Shown here piece after piece: positions 50,907 through 60,043 of a DNA stretch of 64,000 bases. The stretch comes from CAXXOK01 sp964584315 (GTDB lineage: Bacteria > Bacillota > Clostridia > Christensenellales > Aristaeellaceae). Numbering within the stretch: position 1 is the stretch's first letter; each line of letters begins with the position of its first letter. Where the stretch lies: the NCBI GenBank assembly GCA_964584315.1, contig CAZOZO010000009.1, positions 16,729 to 80,728 on the forward strand. The letters are read 5' to 3'. Position numbers and translations under genes: made by a program. The notes beneath the pieces were generated by a model. It worked only from the letters and a program-made list of their open reading frames with translations, was not told where the DNA came from and did no database searches.

Positions 50907-53189
50907 ATGTTGAAACGTACCCTTGCCCTGCTTTTGTGCCTGTGCCTTGCCGCCGCGGCGGCCACGGCCATGGCTGAACCGGTGAACATCTCGCTGCTGA
51001 GCCAGCAGCAGACCAACGACAAGGGCATCTATGTGAGCTGCGCCGCCGCCATCGGGGACACGGTATATGTGCTCACCAGCGAGACGGTCGAGCGGTGGGC
51101 CCCCGGCGACACGGCTACCACCGCGATGCCCATCGATTTTGTGAATACCGACTATAACGCCCGCAAGGATGCCGAAGACGCCTCTGCGGACGCAAAGCCC
51201 GCCTTCAACCGGCTGGTGGCCAGCGAGGACACGCTCTACGGCCTGTGCCGCGAGACGGGCGAGCTGTGGAAGCTGGCAGACCAGACCGGGGTGCTCGCAA
51301 AGCCCGAGAAGGCCCCGCAGCTGGACTGGAGCGGCATGACGCGCAAGAGCGCCGCCGGCGATTATGAGTATACCCCCCAGTTTGGCGATACCGCGGTCAT
51401 GGGCGGGGTGCTCTACATCGCCCTGACCGACTGGGAGAACACTGAAAACCCCTACGAGCTGTGCGGGTGGGACCTGGCCACCGGCAAACAGACCGTGGAT
51501 CACAAGAACGTCGCCATGCGCACCCTCGCCCCGTACAAAGACGGGCTTTTGATCGGCAAGCTGTTTGACGAGATGAACAGCTGGAACGAGGAAACCCAGA
51601 CCCAGAGCAAGCCCCAGCTGGCCACCTGCGACCCCAAGACCGGCGAAGTCAAAGTGCTGATGGACTTTACCGACGTGAACACCTACGCCGTGCGCTACGA
51701 CGCGCAGGCGGATATCATCTACTACGTGCAGGGCTCGGTGGTCTACCGCCTGAACGACCTTGCGCAGCCCGCGGCCGTCAGCGCGTACCTGCCATCCCGC
51801 ATCTGGGACGACGCGAGCGTGAGCTTGCTGCCCGGCGGCATGTACGTGGTCGCCAACTATAGCGGCCTGGTCGTGCGCGGCCTGAACATGCCCGGCTTGG
51901 AAAACGGCGCGCTGACCGTGTACGGCGAGTACGGCAGCACCGGCCACATGGCGTATGTGGCGCAGTACCCGCAGTCCCCCGTTATCTGCTCGGAGCAGTA
52001 CTACAGCACGCTGGAGGAATTTACCGCCGCAATGGTATCCGGCAGCGACGCGGTGGATGTGCTGCGCCTCAACAGCGACTATGCGCCGCTGGGCCGCCTG
52101 ATCGACAAGGGCTATGCGCTGGATTTGAGCGCCTACCCCGAGCTGACCGACATCGCCAGCCGCATGGATCCCGCCTTTGTGAACCTGTGCACTCGCGACG
52201 GCAAGCTCTACGGCCTGCCCATCGACGTGTCCGGCTATGCCATCGGCTACAATGAGGATGCGTGGGAGAAGCTGGGCCTGACCGAGGACGACCTCCCCAC
52301 CACCTTTGACGAGCTGCTCGACTTTGTGGCCAACTGGCAGGCGGATTACGGCGAGGAGCATACCGACCTGATGCTGACCGACAACGGCATGGCGCGCGAC
52401 GCGCTGACCAGCTGGCTGATGGACGCCTACGCCGCCGAGCAGCTGCGCGCAGGACAAAAGCTCGCCTTTGATACCGAGCTGTTCCGCACGCTGATGCAGA
52501 AGATGGAGAGCATCGATTTCAGCGAGATCGACGTGCCGCCGGAAAAGCAGGATGAGAGCTTCTGGAACCGCATGGCGGTGTTCAGCACCTACACGGCGGT
52601 CACCTACCCGCAGCAATACCGCTACAACATGAAATTTCTGGCCCTGCCGCTGACCGAGGGCATGGAGCCCGTGATGCCCGCCACGGTGGAGTACCTGGTG
52701 ATCAACCCCCGCACGACGCATCTGGATCAGGCGGTGCAATACCTGAGCGTTTTCACCCAGAACCTTGACCCTGCGGCCGCCGGAATCGTGATCTACCCCG
52801 GCGCGGGCGAGCCCATCGTGAACCCCACCTTCGAAGCAGACAAGAAGGATTGGGAAACCTCCCTGGCGGACTACAAGACCCAGCTGGAAACCGCCAAGCC
52901 GGAGGAGCAGGCAGGCATCAAGCAGAGCATCGCCTACCTTGAGGACATGATCGCCCACGCGGATACCTACCGCTACACCGTATCCGCGGAGGATATCGCC
53001 ATGTACCGCGAGCAGGTGGCCCCCTACCTGGTGGTGACGGGCCAGACCCCCCTCAAGACATGGGATAAAGAGGGCAAAAACGAGTTTTATACCCTGCGCG
53101 ACCAGTACATGCAGGGCGCGACCACGCTGGACCAGTTCCTCAAGGAGATGGACAAGCGCCTGCGCATGATGCAGCTGGAGGATGAATAA
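50907..53189 (+). CDS. fusion of beta-propeller-like domain and ABC sugar-binding domain (copy 1)
   Basis: A 760-residue secreted protein. Signal peptide 1-23 ends AMA with no lipobox cysteine. Residues about 30-365 hold six or so repeats with a propeller-blade pattern: DTVYVLTSETVERW, TLYGLCRETGELWKL, GVLYIALTDWENT, GLLIGKLFDEM, IIYYVQGSVVYRL, GMYVVANYSGLV. From about 370 to 650 a family 1 solute-binding domain follows (LTVYGEYG, VDVLRLNSDY, YGLPIDVSGYAIGYNEDAWEKLGL), then a helical extension (about 650-760) ending DQFLKEMDKRLRMM. Usual binding proteins are about 420 residues. GGAAGGAG precedes ATG 50907. A second copy follows, then import permeases. Ligand unknown. Confidence 0.85.
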   Translation: MLKRTLALLLCLCLAAAAATAMAEPVNISLLSQQQTNDKGIYVSCAAAIGDTVYVLTSETVERWAPGDTATTAMPIDFVNTDYNARKDAEDASADAKPAFNRLVASEDTLYGLCRETGELWKLADQTGVLAKPEKAPQLDWSGMTRKSAAGDYEYTPQFGDTAVMGGVLYIALTDWENTENPYELCGWDLATGKQTVDHKNVAMRTLAPYKDGLLIGKLFDEMNSWNEETQTQSKPQLATCDPKTGEVKVLMDFTDVNTYAVRYDAQADIIYYVQGSVVYRLNDLAQPAAVSAYLPSRIWDDASVSLLPGGMYVVANYSGLVVRGLNMPGLENGALTVYGEYGSTGHMAYVAQYPQSPVICSEQYYSTLEEFTAAMVSGSDAVDVLRLNSDYAPLGRLIDKGYALDLSAYPELTDIASRMDPAFVNLCTRDGKLYGLPIDVSGYAIGYNEDAWEKLGLTEDDLPTTFDELLDFVANWQADYGEEHTDLMLTDNGMARDALTSWLMDAYAAEQLRAGQKLAFDTELFRTLMQKMESIDFSEIDVPPEKQDESFWNRMAVFSTYTAVTYPQQYRYNMKFLALPLTEGMEPVMPATVEYLVINPRTTHLDQAVQYLSVFTQNLDPAAAGIVIYPGAGEPIVNPTFEADKKDWETSLADYKTQLETAKPEEQAGIKQSIAYLEDMIAHADTYRYTVSAEDIAMYREQVAPYLVVTGQTPLKTWDKEGKNEFYTLRDQYMQGATTLDQFLKEMDKRLRMMQLEDE

Positions 53190-53219
53190 GGCCTGTTCCC
53201 CTCGACTTGAAAACAACAC

Positions 53220-53251
53220 ACGCCCGCGCCCCCAGAAGGGGGCGCGGGCGT
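53220..53251 (+). terminator. strong hairpin after copy 1
   Basis: Perfect 14-bp stem (53220-53233 with 53238-53251), loop AGAA, 30 bases after the stop. Without a T-run it may stabilise or partly terminate the message. Confidence 0.6.
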
Positions 53252-53459
53252 CGCTGTGTACTGACAACCGAACAGCCCGCAAACCACGGCCTATCACGCC
53301 CTCATAGAGCCCGCTGGACAGCGGCTATGGATGCACACCCGTAAGAACCTATACGGCGCTGCCTCGCTCGGTATCCACCCTTCCCCAGAGTAAAGAGAAG
53401 AATGAAGCCCTTCGGCAAAATGTGTGAGCTGTCAAGACGGAACCGACCTACACTTTGCG

Positions 53460-53790
53460 TTTGCTTGACATCCGCACCCAACCCGTCCCAAAGGGGCGGT
53501 AGGCATCGAAGGGAAGCGTTTGCCCTGTGGGCAACGCCGCGAAGCGGCGAGCGACCCGCAGATGGGAAGTTTGACAAGCACAGGGCGCAGTAGCGCCGTG
53601 TGCGCTAATCAAACTGACGGGGCAGGGGACAGAGTCCCCCTGTCCCGCCATCTTGATCGGCGCGCATGGCACTATCGTGCCCTGCGCTTGTCAAGCTGGC
53701 CATCTCTGGTTCGCTTTCGCCTTCGGCGAAGCGGCCACTGGCCGCACGCTCTCCTACGATGCCAAAGGAGGCAGAGCCGACGTCATTTCC
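53460..53790 (-). repeat. mosaic intergenic repeat, locus F
   Basis: Lies between the two propeller/binding-protein genes. It carries CGCAGATGGGAAGTTTGAC, TTTGCCCTGTGGGCAACGCC, a hairpin GGGGGAC-like block (about 53618-53645) and the extra segment with CACTGGCCGCACGCTCTCCT shared with locus D. Orientation opposite to loci A and G. Confidence 0.88.
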
Positions 53791-53860
53791 GCCGCCCAAG
53801 GCGACATTTCGCCATGTTTTCCGTATCTTTACAGCCTGTTCACGCCTCTTCCCGCGGCGC

Positions 53861-53871
53861 TGTGCTATAAT
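53861..53871 (+). promoter_or_regulatory. extended -10 promoter of copy 2
   Basis: TGTGCTATAAT at 53861-53871; TATAAT itself at 53866-53871. It lies 58 bases before the start and directly after repeat locus F. Confidence 0.65.
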
Positions 53872-53929
53872 GCCGGTGTTCGCAACAAGGGCGATTCCGG
53901 GTTTCCCCAAATGGAAAGGATGAAATGTT

Positions 53930-56251
53930 TTGAAGAAATGCCTTGCGCTACTCCTTGCGCTGTGCCTGCTGCTTGGCATGAGCAGCGCGCTGGCCATGGT
54001 GGTCACCACCACGACCGGCACCACCACCGCCGTAGGCGCGGATGGCGAGCAGCCCGCCGTGGCCTCGATGGCCGCCGTGGGCGGCACGCCCTACCTGCTG
54101 CACCCGGATGGTCGCCTGACCGCGCTGGATACCCAGACCCGCGGAGAAACCCTGCTGGGCAACGTGTTTTTCTCCGCAGGCTATATGGACTCTGCGGCCC
54201 TGCAAGGCGCGCTGACCGGCGACAAGGCCGCGCTCACGCCCGTGGAGCTGCTGCTGGTGGCGGATGGCAGGCTGATGGGCCTATGCCTGGCCAACGGCGT
54301 GCTCTACACCCTGCTGGACGATACGGGCGCGTTTGCGCCCGCGCCTGCCACCGCCATGATGGACGTTGCGGCCCTGCGCACCGCCGACGGCTCCGCGCGC
54401 CTGTCCGTGCTGGACAGTTGCGTGCAGGACGGCAAGGTGTACCTGCTCACCCGCGACGATACCTCCGGCCAGCCGGCGACCACCTTGCGCTCGCTGGATC
54501 TCGTCACGGGCGAGGCCAAGGCCTACGCCGCGCAGAACCTGCAGGACATCGAAGCGTATAAGGACGGCATGCTGCTGGCCCGCCGCTTTGACATGAACGC
54601 GCTGTATACCGCCTCCTCGCAGGGCTCCATCCCCGCCAGCGAATACGGCACCTTCGACCCCGTGGCGGATGCGTTCAGCCCGCTGGGCACGTTCGCCACC
54701 GACAGCCTGCTGGGCGGCTATGCCATCAGCGGCACGGCGTACAGCGCGCAAAACGATACGCTGTATTATATCTCCGGCAGCCGCATCGAGGGCCTGACCC
54801 TCGCCACGGGTGAGAAGCGCGTGAGCGCCTACACCAGCGAGGGCATGTTCGGCACCATGGGCGGCTCGGTGAACACCGCGTATGTGGACGGCGGCTTTTA
54901 CCTGCGCGGCGACGTGAGCGGCAGCCAGCTGTACGCGCTGGATACCGAGGCGGTCAAGAATGGCGCGCTGCGCATCTTCGGCGAGTTTGGCAGCGACGCG
55001 CACAAGAGCTTCGCTAAAAACTACCCGGATATCCCCGTCGAGGTGGCGGAGGATTTTACCACCGATCTGGAATCGCTGGCCAACGCCATGGTGAGCGAGT
55101 CGGACGCGTATGACGTGCTGAACCTGATCATGAGCTACATGCCCGTGGAGCGCCTGATCCAGAAGGGCTACAGCACCGACCTGAGCGGCTACCCGGAAAT
55201 CATGGAGCGCGTCGCCAAGCTCGACCCGCGCTTTGTGGAGAGCATGACCGTGGACGGCAAGCTCTACGGCGTGCCCGTGGCCTCCACCGCCTACAGCTAC
55301 GCCGTGGATATGGAGCAGTGGCAGGCGCTTGGCCTGACCGAGGATGACCTGCCCCAGAGCCTTGTGGAGCTGTACGATTTCATTGCCAACTACATGGCCG
55401 ATTATGGCGAGGACAACCCGGATATCCGCCTGTTCGACATGGGCGGCGAACAGCTCAAGACCATCCTGTTCAGCCTGATGCTGGACAACTACATCACCTA
55501 TTGCCAGGCGGAGCTGGGCGGCGATACCGCCTTTGACAGCGACCTGCCCCGCCAGCTTTTGACCGCGTTTGAGCAGATCGACTTTGCCCCGCTGGCCGAA
55601 AGCACCGACATGACCAACGTGGATTATCAGTCAAAGCCGTTCCTCTTCTCGCTGTACATGCCGCTGACCACCTTCAGCAGCGCGTATGACAAGCTCACCC
55701 CGCTGGTGCTGCCCCTGACCGCGGATGTGAAACCCGTGCTGGGCGCCAACCTCAGCGTGCTGGTCATCAACCCCAAGACCAAGCGGATGGACGACGCAGT
55801 CAAGTACGTGTGCAACTACCTTGACAACCTGGACGACAGTGCCGCCATCGTCATGAACCCCAACGACAACGAGCCGCGCGTCGCCAAGGATTACGAGAAG
55901 AACCTCAAGGCGGTAGGCGATGAGCTGGTAAAGCAGCAGGCCCTTCTGGATGCCGCCGACGCGGACAAGAAGGCCGCCATCCAGCAGACCATCGACCAGT
56001 TAAACAGCCAGTTGACCGACGTGGAGGCCCACAAGTACAGCGTGAGCGCCGAGCAGATCGCCCGCTTCCGCGAGCAGATATCGGACAAGCTGGCCGTGTG
56101 CCAGCAGAGCGTGCTCTACAGCGCGGATAAGAACGCCCAGAACGAGCTGAACAAGCTGGTGATGCAGTATCTGGAGGGCGCGACCACGCAGGAGCAGTTC
56201 CTCAAGGAGATGGACAAGCGCTCGCGCATGATGGCGCTGGAAAACCAGTAA
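53930..56251 (+). CDS. fusion of beta-propeller-like domain and ABC sugar-binding domain (copy 2)
   Basis: A 773-residue secreted paralogue of the preceding protein. Signal peptide 1-22 ends ALA, without a lipobox. Propeller-like blades occupy about 35-365 (GTPYLLHPDGRLTALDTQTR, VLYTLLDDTGAF, KVYLLTRDDTSGQ, TLYYISGSRIEGL) and the binding domain about 370-650 (LRIFGEFGSDAHKSFAKNYP, YGVPVASTAYSYAVDMEQW). The C-terminal extension ends EQFLKEMDKRSRMMALENQ, close to copy 1. TTG 53930 is the start: AAAGGAT lies 9 bases upstream and it gives a full signal peptide. N-terminal halves differ far more between the copies than C-terminal ends. It precedes the import permeases. Confidence 0.85.
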   Translation: MKKCLALLLALCLLLGMSSALAMVVTTTTGTTTAVGADGEQPAVASMAAVGGTPYLLHPDGRLTALDTQTRGETLLGNVFFSAGYMDSAALQGALTGDKAALTPVELLLVADGRLMGLCLANGVLYTLLDDTGAFAPAPATAMMDVAALRTADGSARLSVLDSCVQDGKVYLLTRDDTSGQPATTLRSLDLVTGEAKAYAAQNLQDIEAYKDGMLLARRFDMNALYTASSQGSIPASEYGTFDPVADAFSPLGTFATDSLLGGYAISGTAYSAQNDTLYYISGSRIEGLTLATGEKRVSAYTSEGMFGTMGGSVNTAYVDGGFYLRGDVSGSQLYALDTEAVKNGALRIFGEFGSDAHKSFAKNYPDIPVEVAEDFTTDLESLANAMVSESDAYDVLNLIMSYMPVERLIQKGYSTDLSGYPEIMERVAKLDPRFVESMTVDGKLYGVPVASTAYSYAVDMEQWQALGLTEDDLPQSLVELYDFIANYMADYGEDNPDIRLFDMGGEQLKTILFSLMLDNYITYCQAELGGDTAFDSDLPRQLLTAFEQIDFAPLAESTDMTNVDYQSKPFLFSLYMPLTTFSSAYDKLTPLVLPLTADVKPVLGANLSVLVINPKTKRMDDAVKYVCNYLDNLDDSAAIVMNPNDNEPRVAKDYEKNLKAVGDELVKQQALLDAADADKKAAIQQTIDQLNSQLTDVEAHKYSVSAEQIARFREQISDKLAVCQQSVLYSADKNAQNELNKLVMQYLEGATTQEQFLKEMDKRSRMMALENQ

Positions 56252-56261
56252 CACGGCACAT

Positions 56262-56450
56262 CCGTGCCTTTGGCAGGGGGACTCTGTCCCCCTGCCCCGT
56301 CAGGTTGATTAGCGCACACGGCGCTACCGCGCCCTGTGCTTGTCAAACTTCCCATCTGCGGGTCGCTCGCCGCTTTGCGGCGTTGCCCACTGGGCAAACG
56401 CTTCCCTCCGATGCCAACCGCCCCCTTGGGACGACGGGGCAAGGGACGAT
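56262..56450 (+). repeat. mosaic intergenic repeat, locus G
   Basis: Begins 10 bases after copy 2 with a hairpin GGCAGGGGGAC-tct-GTCCCCCTGCC (56270-56294), then CGTCAGGTTGATTAGCGC, the GGGTCGCTCGCCGCTTTGCG and TTGCCCACTGGGCAAACGCT modules, and CGATGCCAACCGCCCC. Same orientation and order as locus A. Confidence 0.9.
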
Positions 56451-56579
56451 GCGGAGAGAACGACATGTGTTCCGGCAGGCAGTACTGCTGACCTTGAAAC
56501 GATCATTCGTCTGGGCTTTCGGGCGCCTGCGCGCACGGAGGCCCAGACGCGCGTGCGGCGCGGAAGTTGGGTGTGACAC

Positions 56580-56604
56580 GGTGTACTAATACGAATGTTA
56601 CACC
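56580..56604 (+). promoter_or_regulatory. operator-like inverted repeat before the permease promoter
   Basis: GGTGTA (56580-56585) and TACACC (56599-56604) are separated by 13 bases and lie 55 bases upstream of the permease -35. Candidate regulator site. Apart from this, the stretch 56451-56659 shows no gene. Confidence 0.35.
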
Positions 56605-56659
56605 TGTAAACTTGCGCCATCAGGGAAGAAAGCGCATCTGCCGCCCGTTTTACCCTTGG

Positions 56660-56688
56660 TTGCCCTTTGCGCGCCCATATGGTAAGAT
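56660..56688 (+). promoter_or_regulatory. promoter of the permease/adaptor genes
   Basis: TTGCCC (56660-56665), 17-base spacer, TAAGAT (56683-56688). Confidence 0.6.
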
Positions 56689-56753
56689 AGGCGGGAAAAT
56701 CCACCAACGCAACCGCTTTTCGCCAGCGCGCCATTTTGGCACAGGAGGTTCTT

Positions 56754-57611
56754 GTGTTTACCCGCAAAAAGACCGTCTGGCTGTACCTCGCGCCCGGGCT
56801 CATCGGCCTGCTCGCGTTCTATTTTGTGCCGTTTTTCTGGGGCGTTTGGTTCAGCCTGACCGACGGCACCATCGACAACAAGTTTGTAGGCTTTCAAAAC
56901 TATCTGGATGTGTGGCAAAACGAGATATTCCAGCTGGGGCTCAAAAACACGCTGGAGCTGTCGCTTTTGTGCGCGCCGGTCATCTTTGTGCTGTCGTTCG
57001 TGCTGGCCACGTTTTTGCGCAAACGCGTCGCGGGGGACGGGTTTTTCCGCAACGCGTTGCTGATGCCCTACCTCATGCCCAGCGCGGCCATGCTCATCAT
57101 CTGGCTGCTGATGTTCGACTACGGCGGCGTGGTCAACCGCATGTTCGTGGCGCTGGGGATGCAGCGCGTGTTCTGGCTGGAGGGGGCGCAGTTGCGCGTG
57201 CCCATCGTGCTACTCTATATCTGGAAAAACCTCGGTTTCAGCGTGGTCATCTTTACGGCGGCGCTGCAGGCGGTGCCGGAGTCGCTGTATGAATATGCGG
57301 CGCTGGAGGGCGCAGGGTTCTTCCAGCGGCAGTTCTCCATCACGCTGCCGCAGGTGCTGCCCACGGCGTTTCTGGTGCTGGTGCTGGCGATGGTCAACGC
57401 CTTCAAGATATTCAAGGAGGTGTACGTGATCGGCGGGGCGTACCCGGACGAGAGCGTCTACACCCTCCAGCACTATATGAACAACAAGTTCAGCAAGCTG
57501 GACTACCAGGACGTGACCACCGCGGCCTACAGCTTCGCGGTCATCGTGATCGCGCTGTTCCTGATTTTATACCGCACCAAGAGCGTGCGGCAGGGGGATA
57601 CCGCAGCATGA
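56754..57611 (+). CDS. carbohydrate ABC transporter permease, MalF/UgpA type
   Basis: A 285-residue CUT1-family inner membrane permease with six helices. The cytoplasmic EAA loop that docks on the ATPase is YEYAALEGAGFFQRQFSITLP near 194-214. GTG 56754 is used as the start: AGGAGG at 56743-56748 is ideally spaced for it, and a longer reading to ATG 56736 would swallow this site. With the next gene it forms an import channel, presumably fed by the propeller/binding-protein fusions. No ATPase is encoded here; CUT1 systems in Gram-positives often borrow a shared MsmX/MsmK-type ATPase. Confidence 0.9.
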   Translation: MFTRKKTVWLYLAPGLIGLLAFYFVPFFWGVWFSLTDGTIDNKFVGFQNYLDVWQNEIFQLGLKNTLELSLLCAPVIFVLSFVLATFLRKRVAGDGFFRNALLMPYLMPSAAMLIIWLLMFDYGGVVNRMFVALGMQRVFWLEGAQLRVPIVLLYIWKNLGFSVVIFTAALQAVPESLYEYAALEGAGFFQRQFSITLPQVLPTAFLVLVLAMVNAFKIFKEVYVIGGAYPDESVYTLQHYMNNKFSKLDYQDVTTAAYSFAVIVIALFLILYRTKSVRQGDTAA

Positions 57612-58642
57612 CGGACGCAAAGCAGCTAAACGCCCCCGCGCGCGGCGAGGTGGCAGCCCCTGTCGTGGGGCCGGATCCTTCCCTTGCATGGGGCTTCACG
57701 CCCGAACCGGTGGCCGGGCCCACCAAGCCGCTGGTTTTCATCAAGCTGCCCAATCGCAGCCGCCGCAGCCTGGGCGTGCGCCGCAGGGTGCGCGCGCTCA
57801 AAAAGAGTCGCCCGCTCACGGTGGCGATGCTGGCCGTCATCGCGGTTTTGATGCTCACGCCCATCGTGTTCACGTTCCTGTATTCGTTCTTCCCCAAGGG
57901 CGAGATCAGCGACTATCTGGCGCTGCGCAACCGCTACGACGATGCCAAGTGGCTGGACGTGCTGTTTTCACCCACGGTGGTAAGCCTCAGGCAGTACTAC
58001 ACCATTTTGATCGAGGAGCCGCAGTACCTCAAGCTGTTTGTGAACAGCGCCATGTACGGCGGGGCGATCCTGCTGGGGCAAACGCTGGTCATACCGCTCA
58101 CGGCCTATGCGTTGAGCCGCTTTAGCTTCCGCGGGCGGGATACGCTGTTCTTCCTGGTGCTGATGCTGATGCTGCTGCCCTTTCAGGTGACCATGGCGCC
58201 CAGCGTGATGTCGCTTCGTGCGCTGGGGCTGCTGGGCACCGGCTGGGCCGTGGTGCTGCCGATGATCTTCTCGCCGTTTTACATCTTCCTGCTTCGGCAG
58301 TTCATGATCGGCATCCCCAACGAGATCATCGAGGCGGGGCAGATGGACGGCGCGGGCACGCTGCGCACGTTTCTGCATGTGGTGATTCCCGTTTGCCGCC
58401 CCATCCTGGGCGCGGCGGCGGCGCTCTCCTTCGCGGACTGCTGGAACATGGTGGAGCAGCCGCTGGTGTACCTGACGGACAGCAAGCTCATGCCCCTCTC
58501 CGTGATGTTCAACCAGATGAACGAGGAGAGCACGGCCGTGGCGTTCGCGGGCGCGGCGCTGTATCTGATGCCCATGCTGCTGATCTACATCTACTTTCAG
58601 GACGATATCCTGCTGGGCGTACAGCTCAGCGAGCTGAAATAA
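57608..58642 (+). CDS. carbohydrate ABC transporter permease, MalG/UgpE type, with long N-terminus
   Basis: A 344-residue CUT1 permease with six helices. The EAA loop is IIEAGQMDGAGTLRTFLHVVIP near 237-258. The first 75 residues form an unusually long hydrophilic tail in the cytoplasm, about 50 residues more than typical, with Pro/Ala and basic segments (SRRSLGVRRRVRALKKSR). The periplasmic loop after helix 1 (residues about 96-130) is also long. Its ATG overlaps the previous stop by four bases, so the two are coupled. Partner of the MalF-type gene. Confidence 0.9.
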   Translation: MTDAKQLNAPARGEVAAPVVGPDPSLAWGFTPEPVAGPTKPLVFIKLPNRSRRSLGVRRRVRALKKSRPLTVAMLAVIAVLMLTPIVFTFLYSFFPKGEISDYLALRNRYDDAKWLDVLFSPTVVSLRQYYTILIEEPQYLKLFVNSAMYGGAILLGQTLVIPLTAYALSRFSFRGRDTLFFLVLMLMLLPFQVTMAPSVMSLRALGLLGTGWAVVLPMIFSPFYIFLLRQFMIGIPNEIIEAGQMDGAGTLRTFLHVVIPVCRPILGAAAALSFADCWNMVEQPLVYLTDSKLMPLSVMFNQMNEESTAVAFAGAALYLMPMLLIYIYFQDDILLGVQLSELK

Positions 58643-58666
58643 CCGCGCGCGGGAGGCAGAGGGAAT

Positions 58667-60031
58667 ATGACCAAGAAGGGCAAGGCGCTCAAGGCACTGC
58701 TGGCGCTGGCGATCCTGGTGGCGCTGTGCATGTACTTCTCCAAAACCATCCAGACCATCACCACCCCCAAGGTAAAGCTGACGCAGGCCACCAGCGGGCG
58801 CGTGGAGCAGAAAATACAGGTTTCGGCGCAGCCGTATTTCCCTGTCAAAACCGAGGTGACGCTCAAGCGCGCCGTGGACACCCCCATCACCGTGGATAAG
58901 GTGTACGTGAGCGCCGGGCTGTACGTGGAGGCGGGCGATACGCTGTTCACCGCCACGCTGAGCGATTACGACACCAAGGAGAAAGACCTGCGCGACAAGT
59001 ACAACGAGGCCGCGCAGAAGCTGATCGACTTGGACATTGCCAATCGCAAGAGCAGCAAGCAGAGCCAGCGGAACGAGCTGTACGACGCCATGCTGGACGC
59101 GCAGGACGCGCTGGCCGCCGCCGAGAGCGACGCGCGTCTGGCCGCCGCCGCCGAGGGCGTCGACCTCACGTTTGATCAGGAGACGTGGGCCGCCATCGCC
59201 AAGCAGAAAAACGGCAGCAAGCAGCTTTTGGACCTGATCGCCAAAGCCGCCACCGCCAAGGCCACGTTCGACACCGCCCGCGAGGCCTTCTACAAGAGCT
59301 ACGAAAACAAGACCCTCAAGGTGACCGACGAGGTGTTCAAGTACATCAACGACCGCAACGCCATCGTTAAATCCATGCGCGAGATCAGCGACGACATGGT
59401 GGACCTGCTGGGTGGCAAGCAGGCGCTATCCACCGTAAAGGCGGAGAGCGCGGGCTACATCGTGTCCATGGATGTGAAGGAAGGCCAGCCCTACGACGGC
59501 AAAACCAGCGCCTACACCATCGCCAAGCAGGAGGACGCGCCCGTGCTGCGCGCGGACGTGACCGACCTGAAAAAAGACGTGGCCGAGGGCGCGAAGGTCG
59601 AGGTGCAGGGCGAGTATGACACCCTGAAAACCAAGGTGACGGCCGTCACGCTGGAGAACGACGGCAGGCAGTACGCCCAGATCGAGCTGACCGAGGACAT
59701 CCTCAAGGCGGCGGGCGGCATGGCCAAGCTGATCAGCAACGGGTCGATCGATGCGAGCATCGTGTTCCGCGCCAAGAAAAACGCCACGCTGATCCCCGCG
59801 GGCGCGCTGCGCAGCGAGGGCGACGGCAACGACTACATCTTCGTGGTGGAGTATTCGGGCGGCGGGTTCCTCTCCAGCGGGGGTATGATCGCCCGCAAAA
59901 CGAGCGTGACCGTGATCGACCGTGGCGACAAGGCCGTCAGCGTGCAGGAAGACCTTTCCTACCAGCAGATTATCGAGCGGGCGGACCGCACCATCGAGGA
60001 CGGCAAACCCGTCATGGAGTATGTGGACTGA
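58667..60031 (+). CDS. HlyD/MacA-like membrane fusion (adaptor) protein
   Basis: A 454-residue protein anchored by one helix (about 9-26). The extracellular part has the hairpin order of efflux adaptors: a first barrel-sandwich half (about 60-100, ITVDKVYVSAGLYVEAGDTLF), a coiled coil (about 105-250), the second half (about 262-285, AESAGYIVSMDVKEGQPYDG), a beta-barrel (about 290-400) and a membrane-proximal end. In diderms these link exporters to outer-membrane channels; in monoderms they serve MacB-like or bacteriocin exporters. It lies 24 bases after the sugar permease and 12 bases before a MacB-topology permease, so all are one transcript. GGGAGG precedes the ATG. Confidence 0.82.
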   Translation: MTKKGKALKALLALAILVALCMYFSKTIQTITTPKVKLTQATSGRVEQKIQVSAQPYFPVKTEVTLKRAVDTPITVDKVYVSAGLYVEAGDTLFTATLSDYDTKEKDLRDKYNEAAQKLIDLDIANRKSSKQSQRNELYDAMLDAQDALAAAESDARLAAAAEGVDLTFDQETWAAIAKQKNGSKQLLDLIAKAATAKATFDTAREAFYKSYENKTLKVTDEVFKYINDRNAIVKSMREISDDMVDLLGGKQALSTVKAESAGYIVSMDVKEGQPYDGKTSAYTIAKQEDAPVLRADVTDLKKDVAEGAKVEVQGEYDTLKTKVTAVTLENDGRQYAQIELTEDILKAAGGMAKLISNGSIDASIVFRAKKNATLIPAGALRSEGDGNDYIFVVEYSGGGFLSSGGMIARKTSVTVIDRGDKAVSVQEDLSYQQIIERADRTIEDGKPVMEYVD

Positions 60032-60043
60032 GGAGGGCGCGCC

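Noticed and set aside
50802..53297. A minus-strand open frame of 831 codons opposite the first propeller/binding protein
   Set aside because: Mirror of a well-supported gene with signal peptide and domains; composition is that of an antisense shadow.
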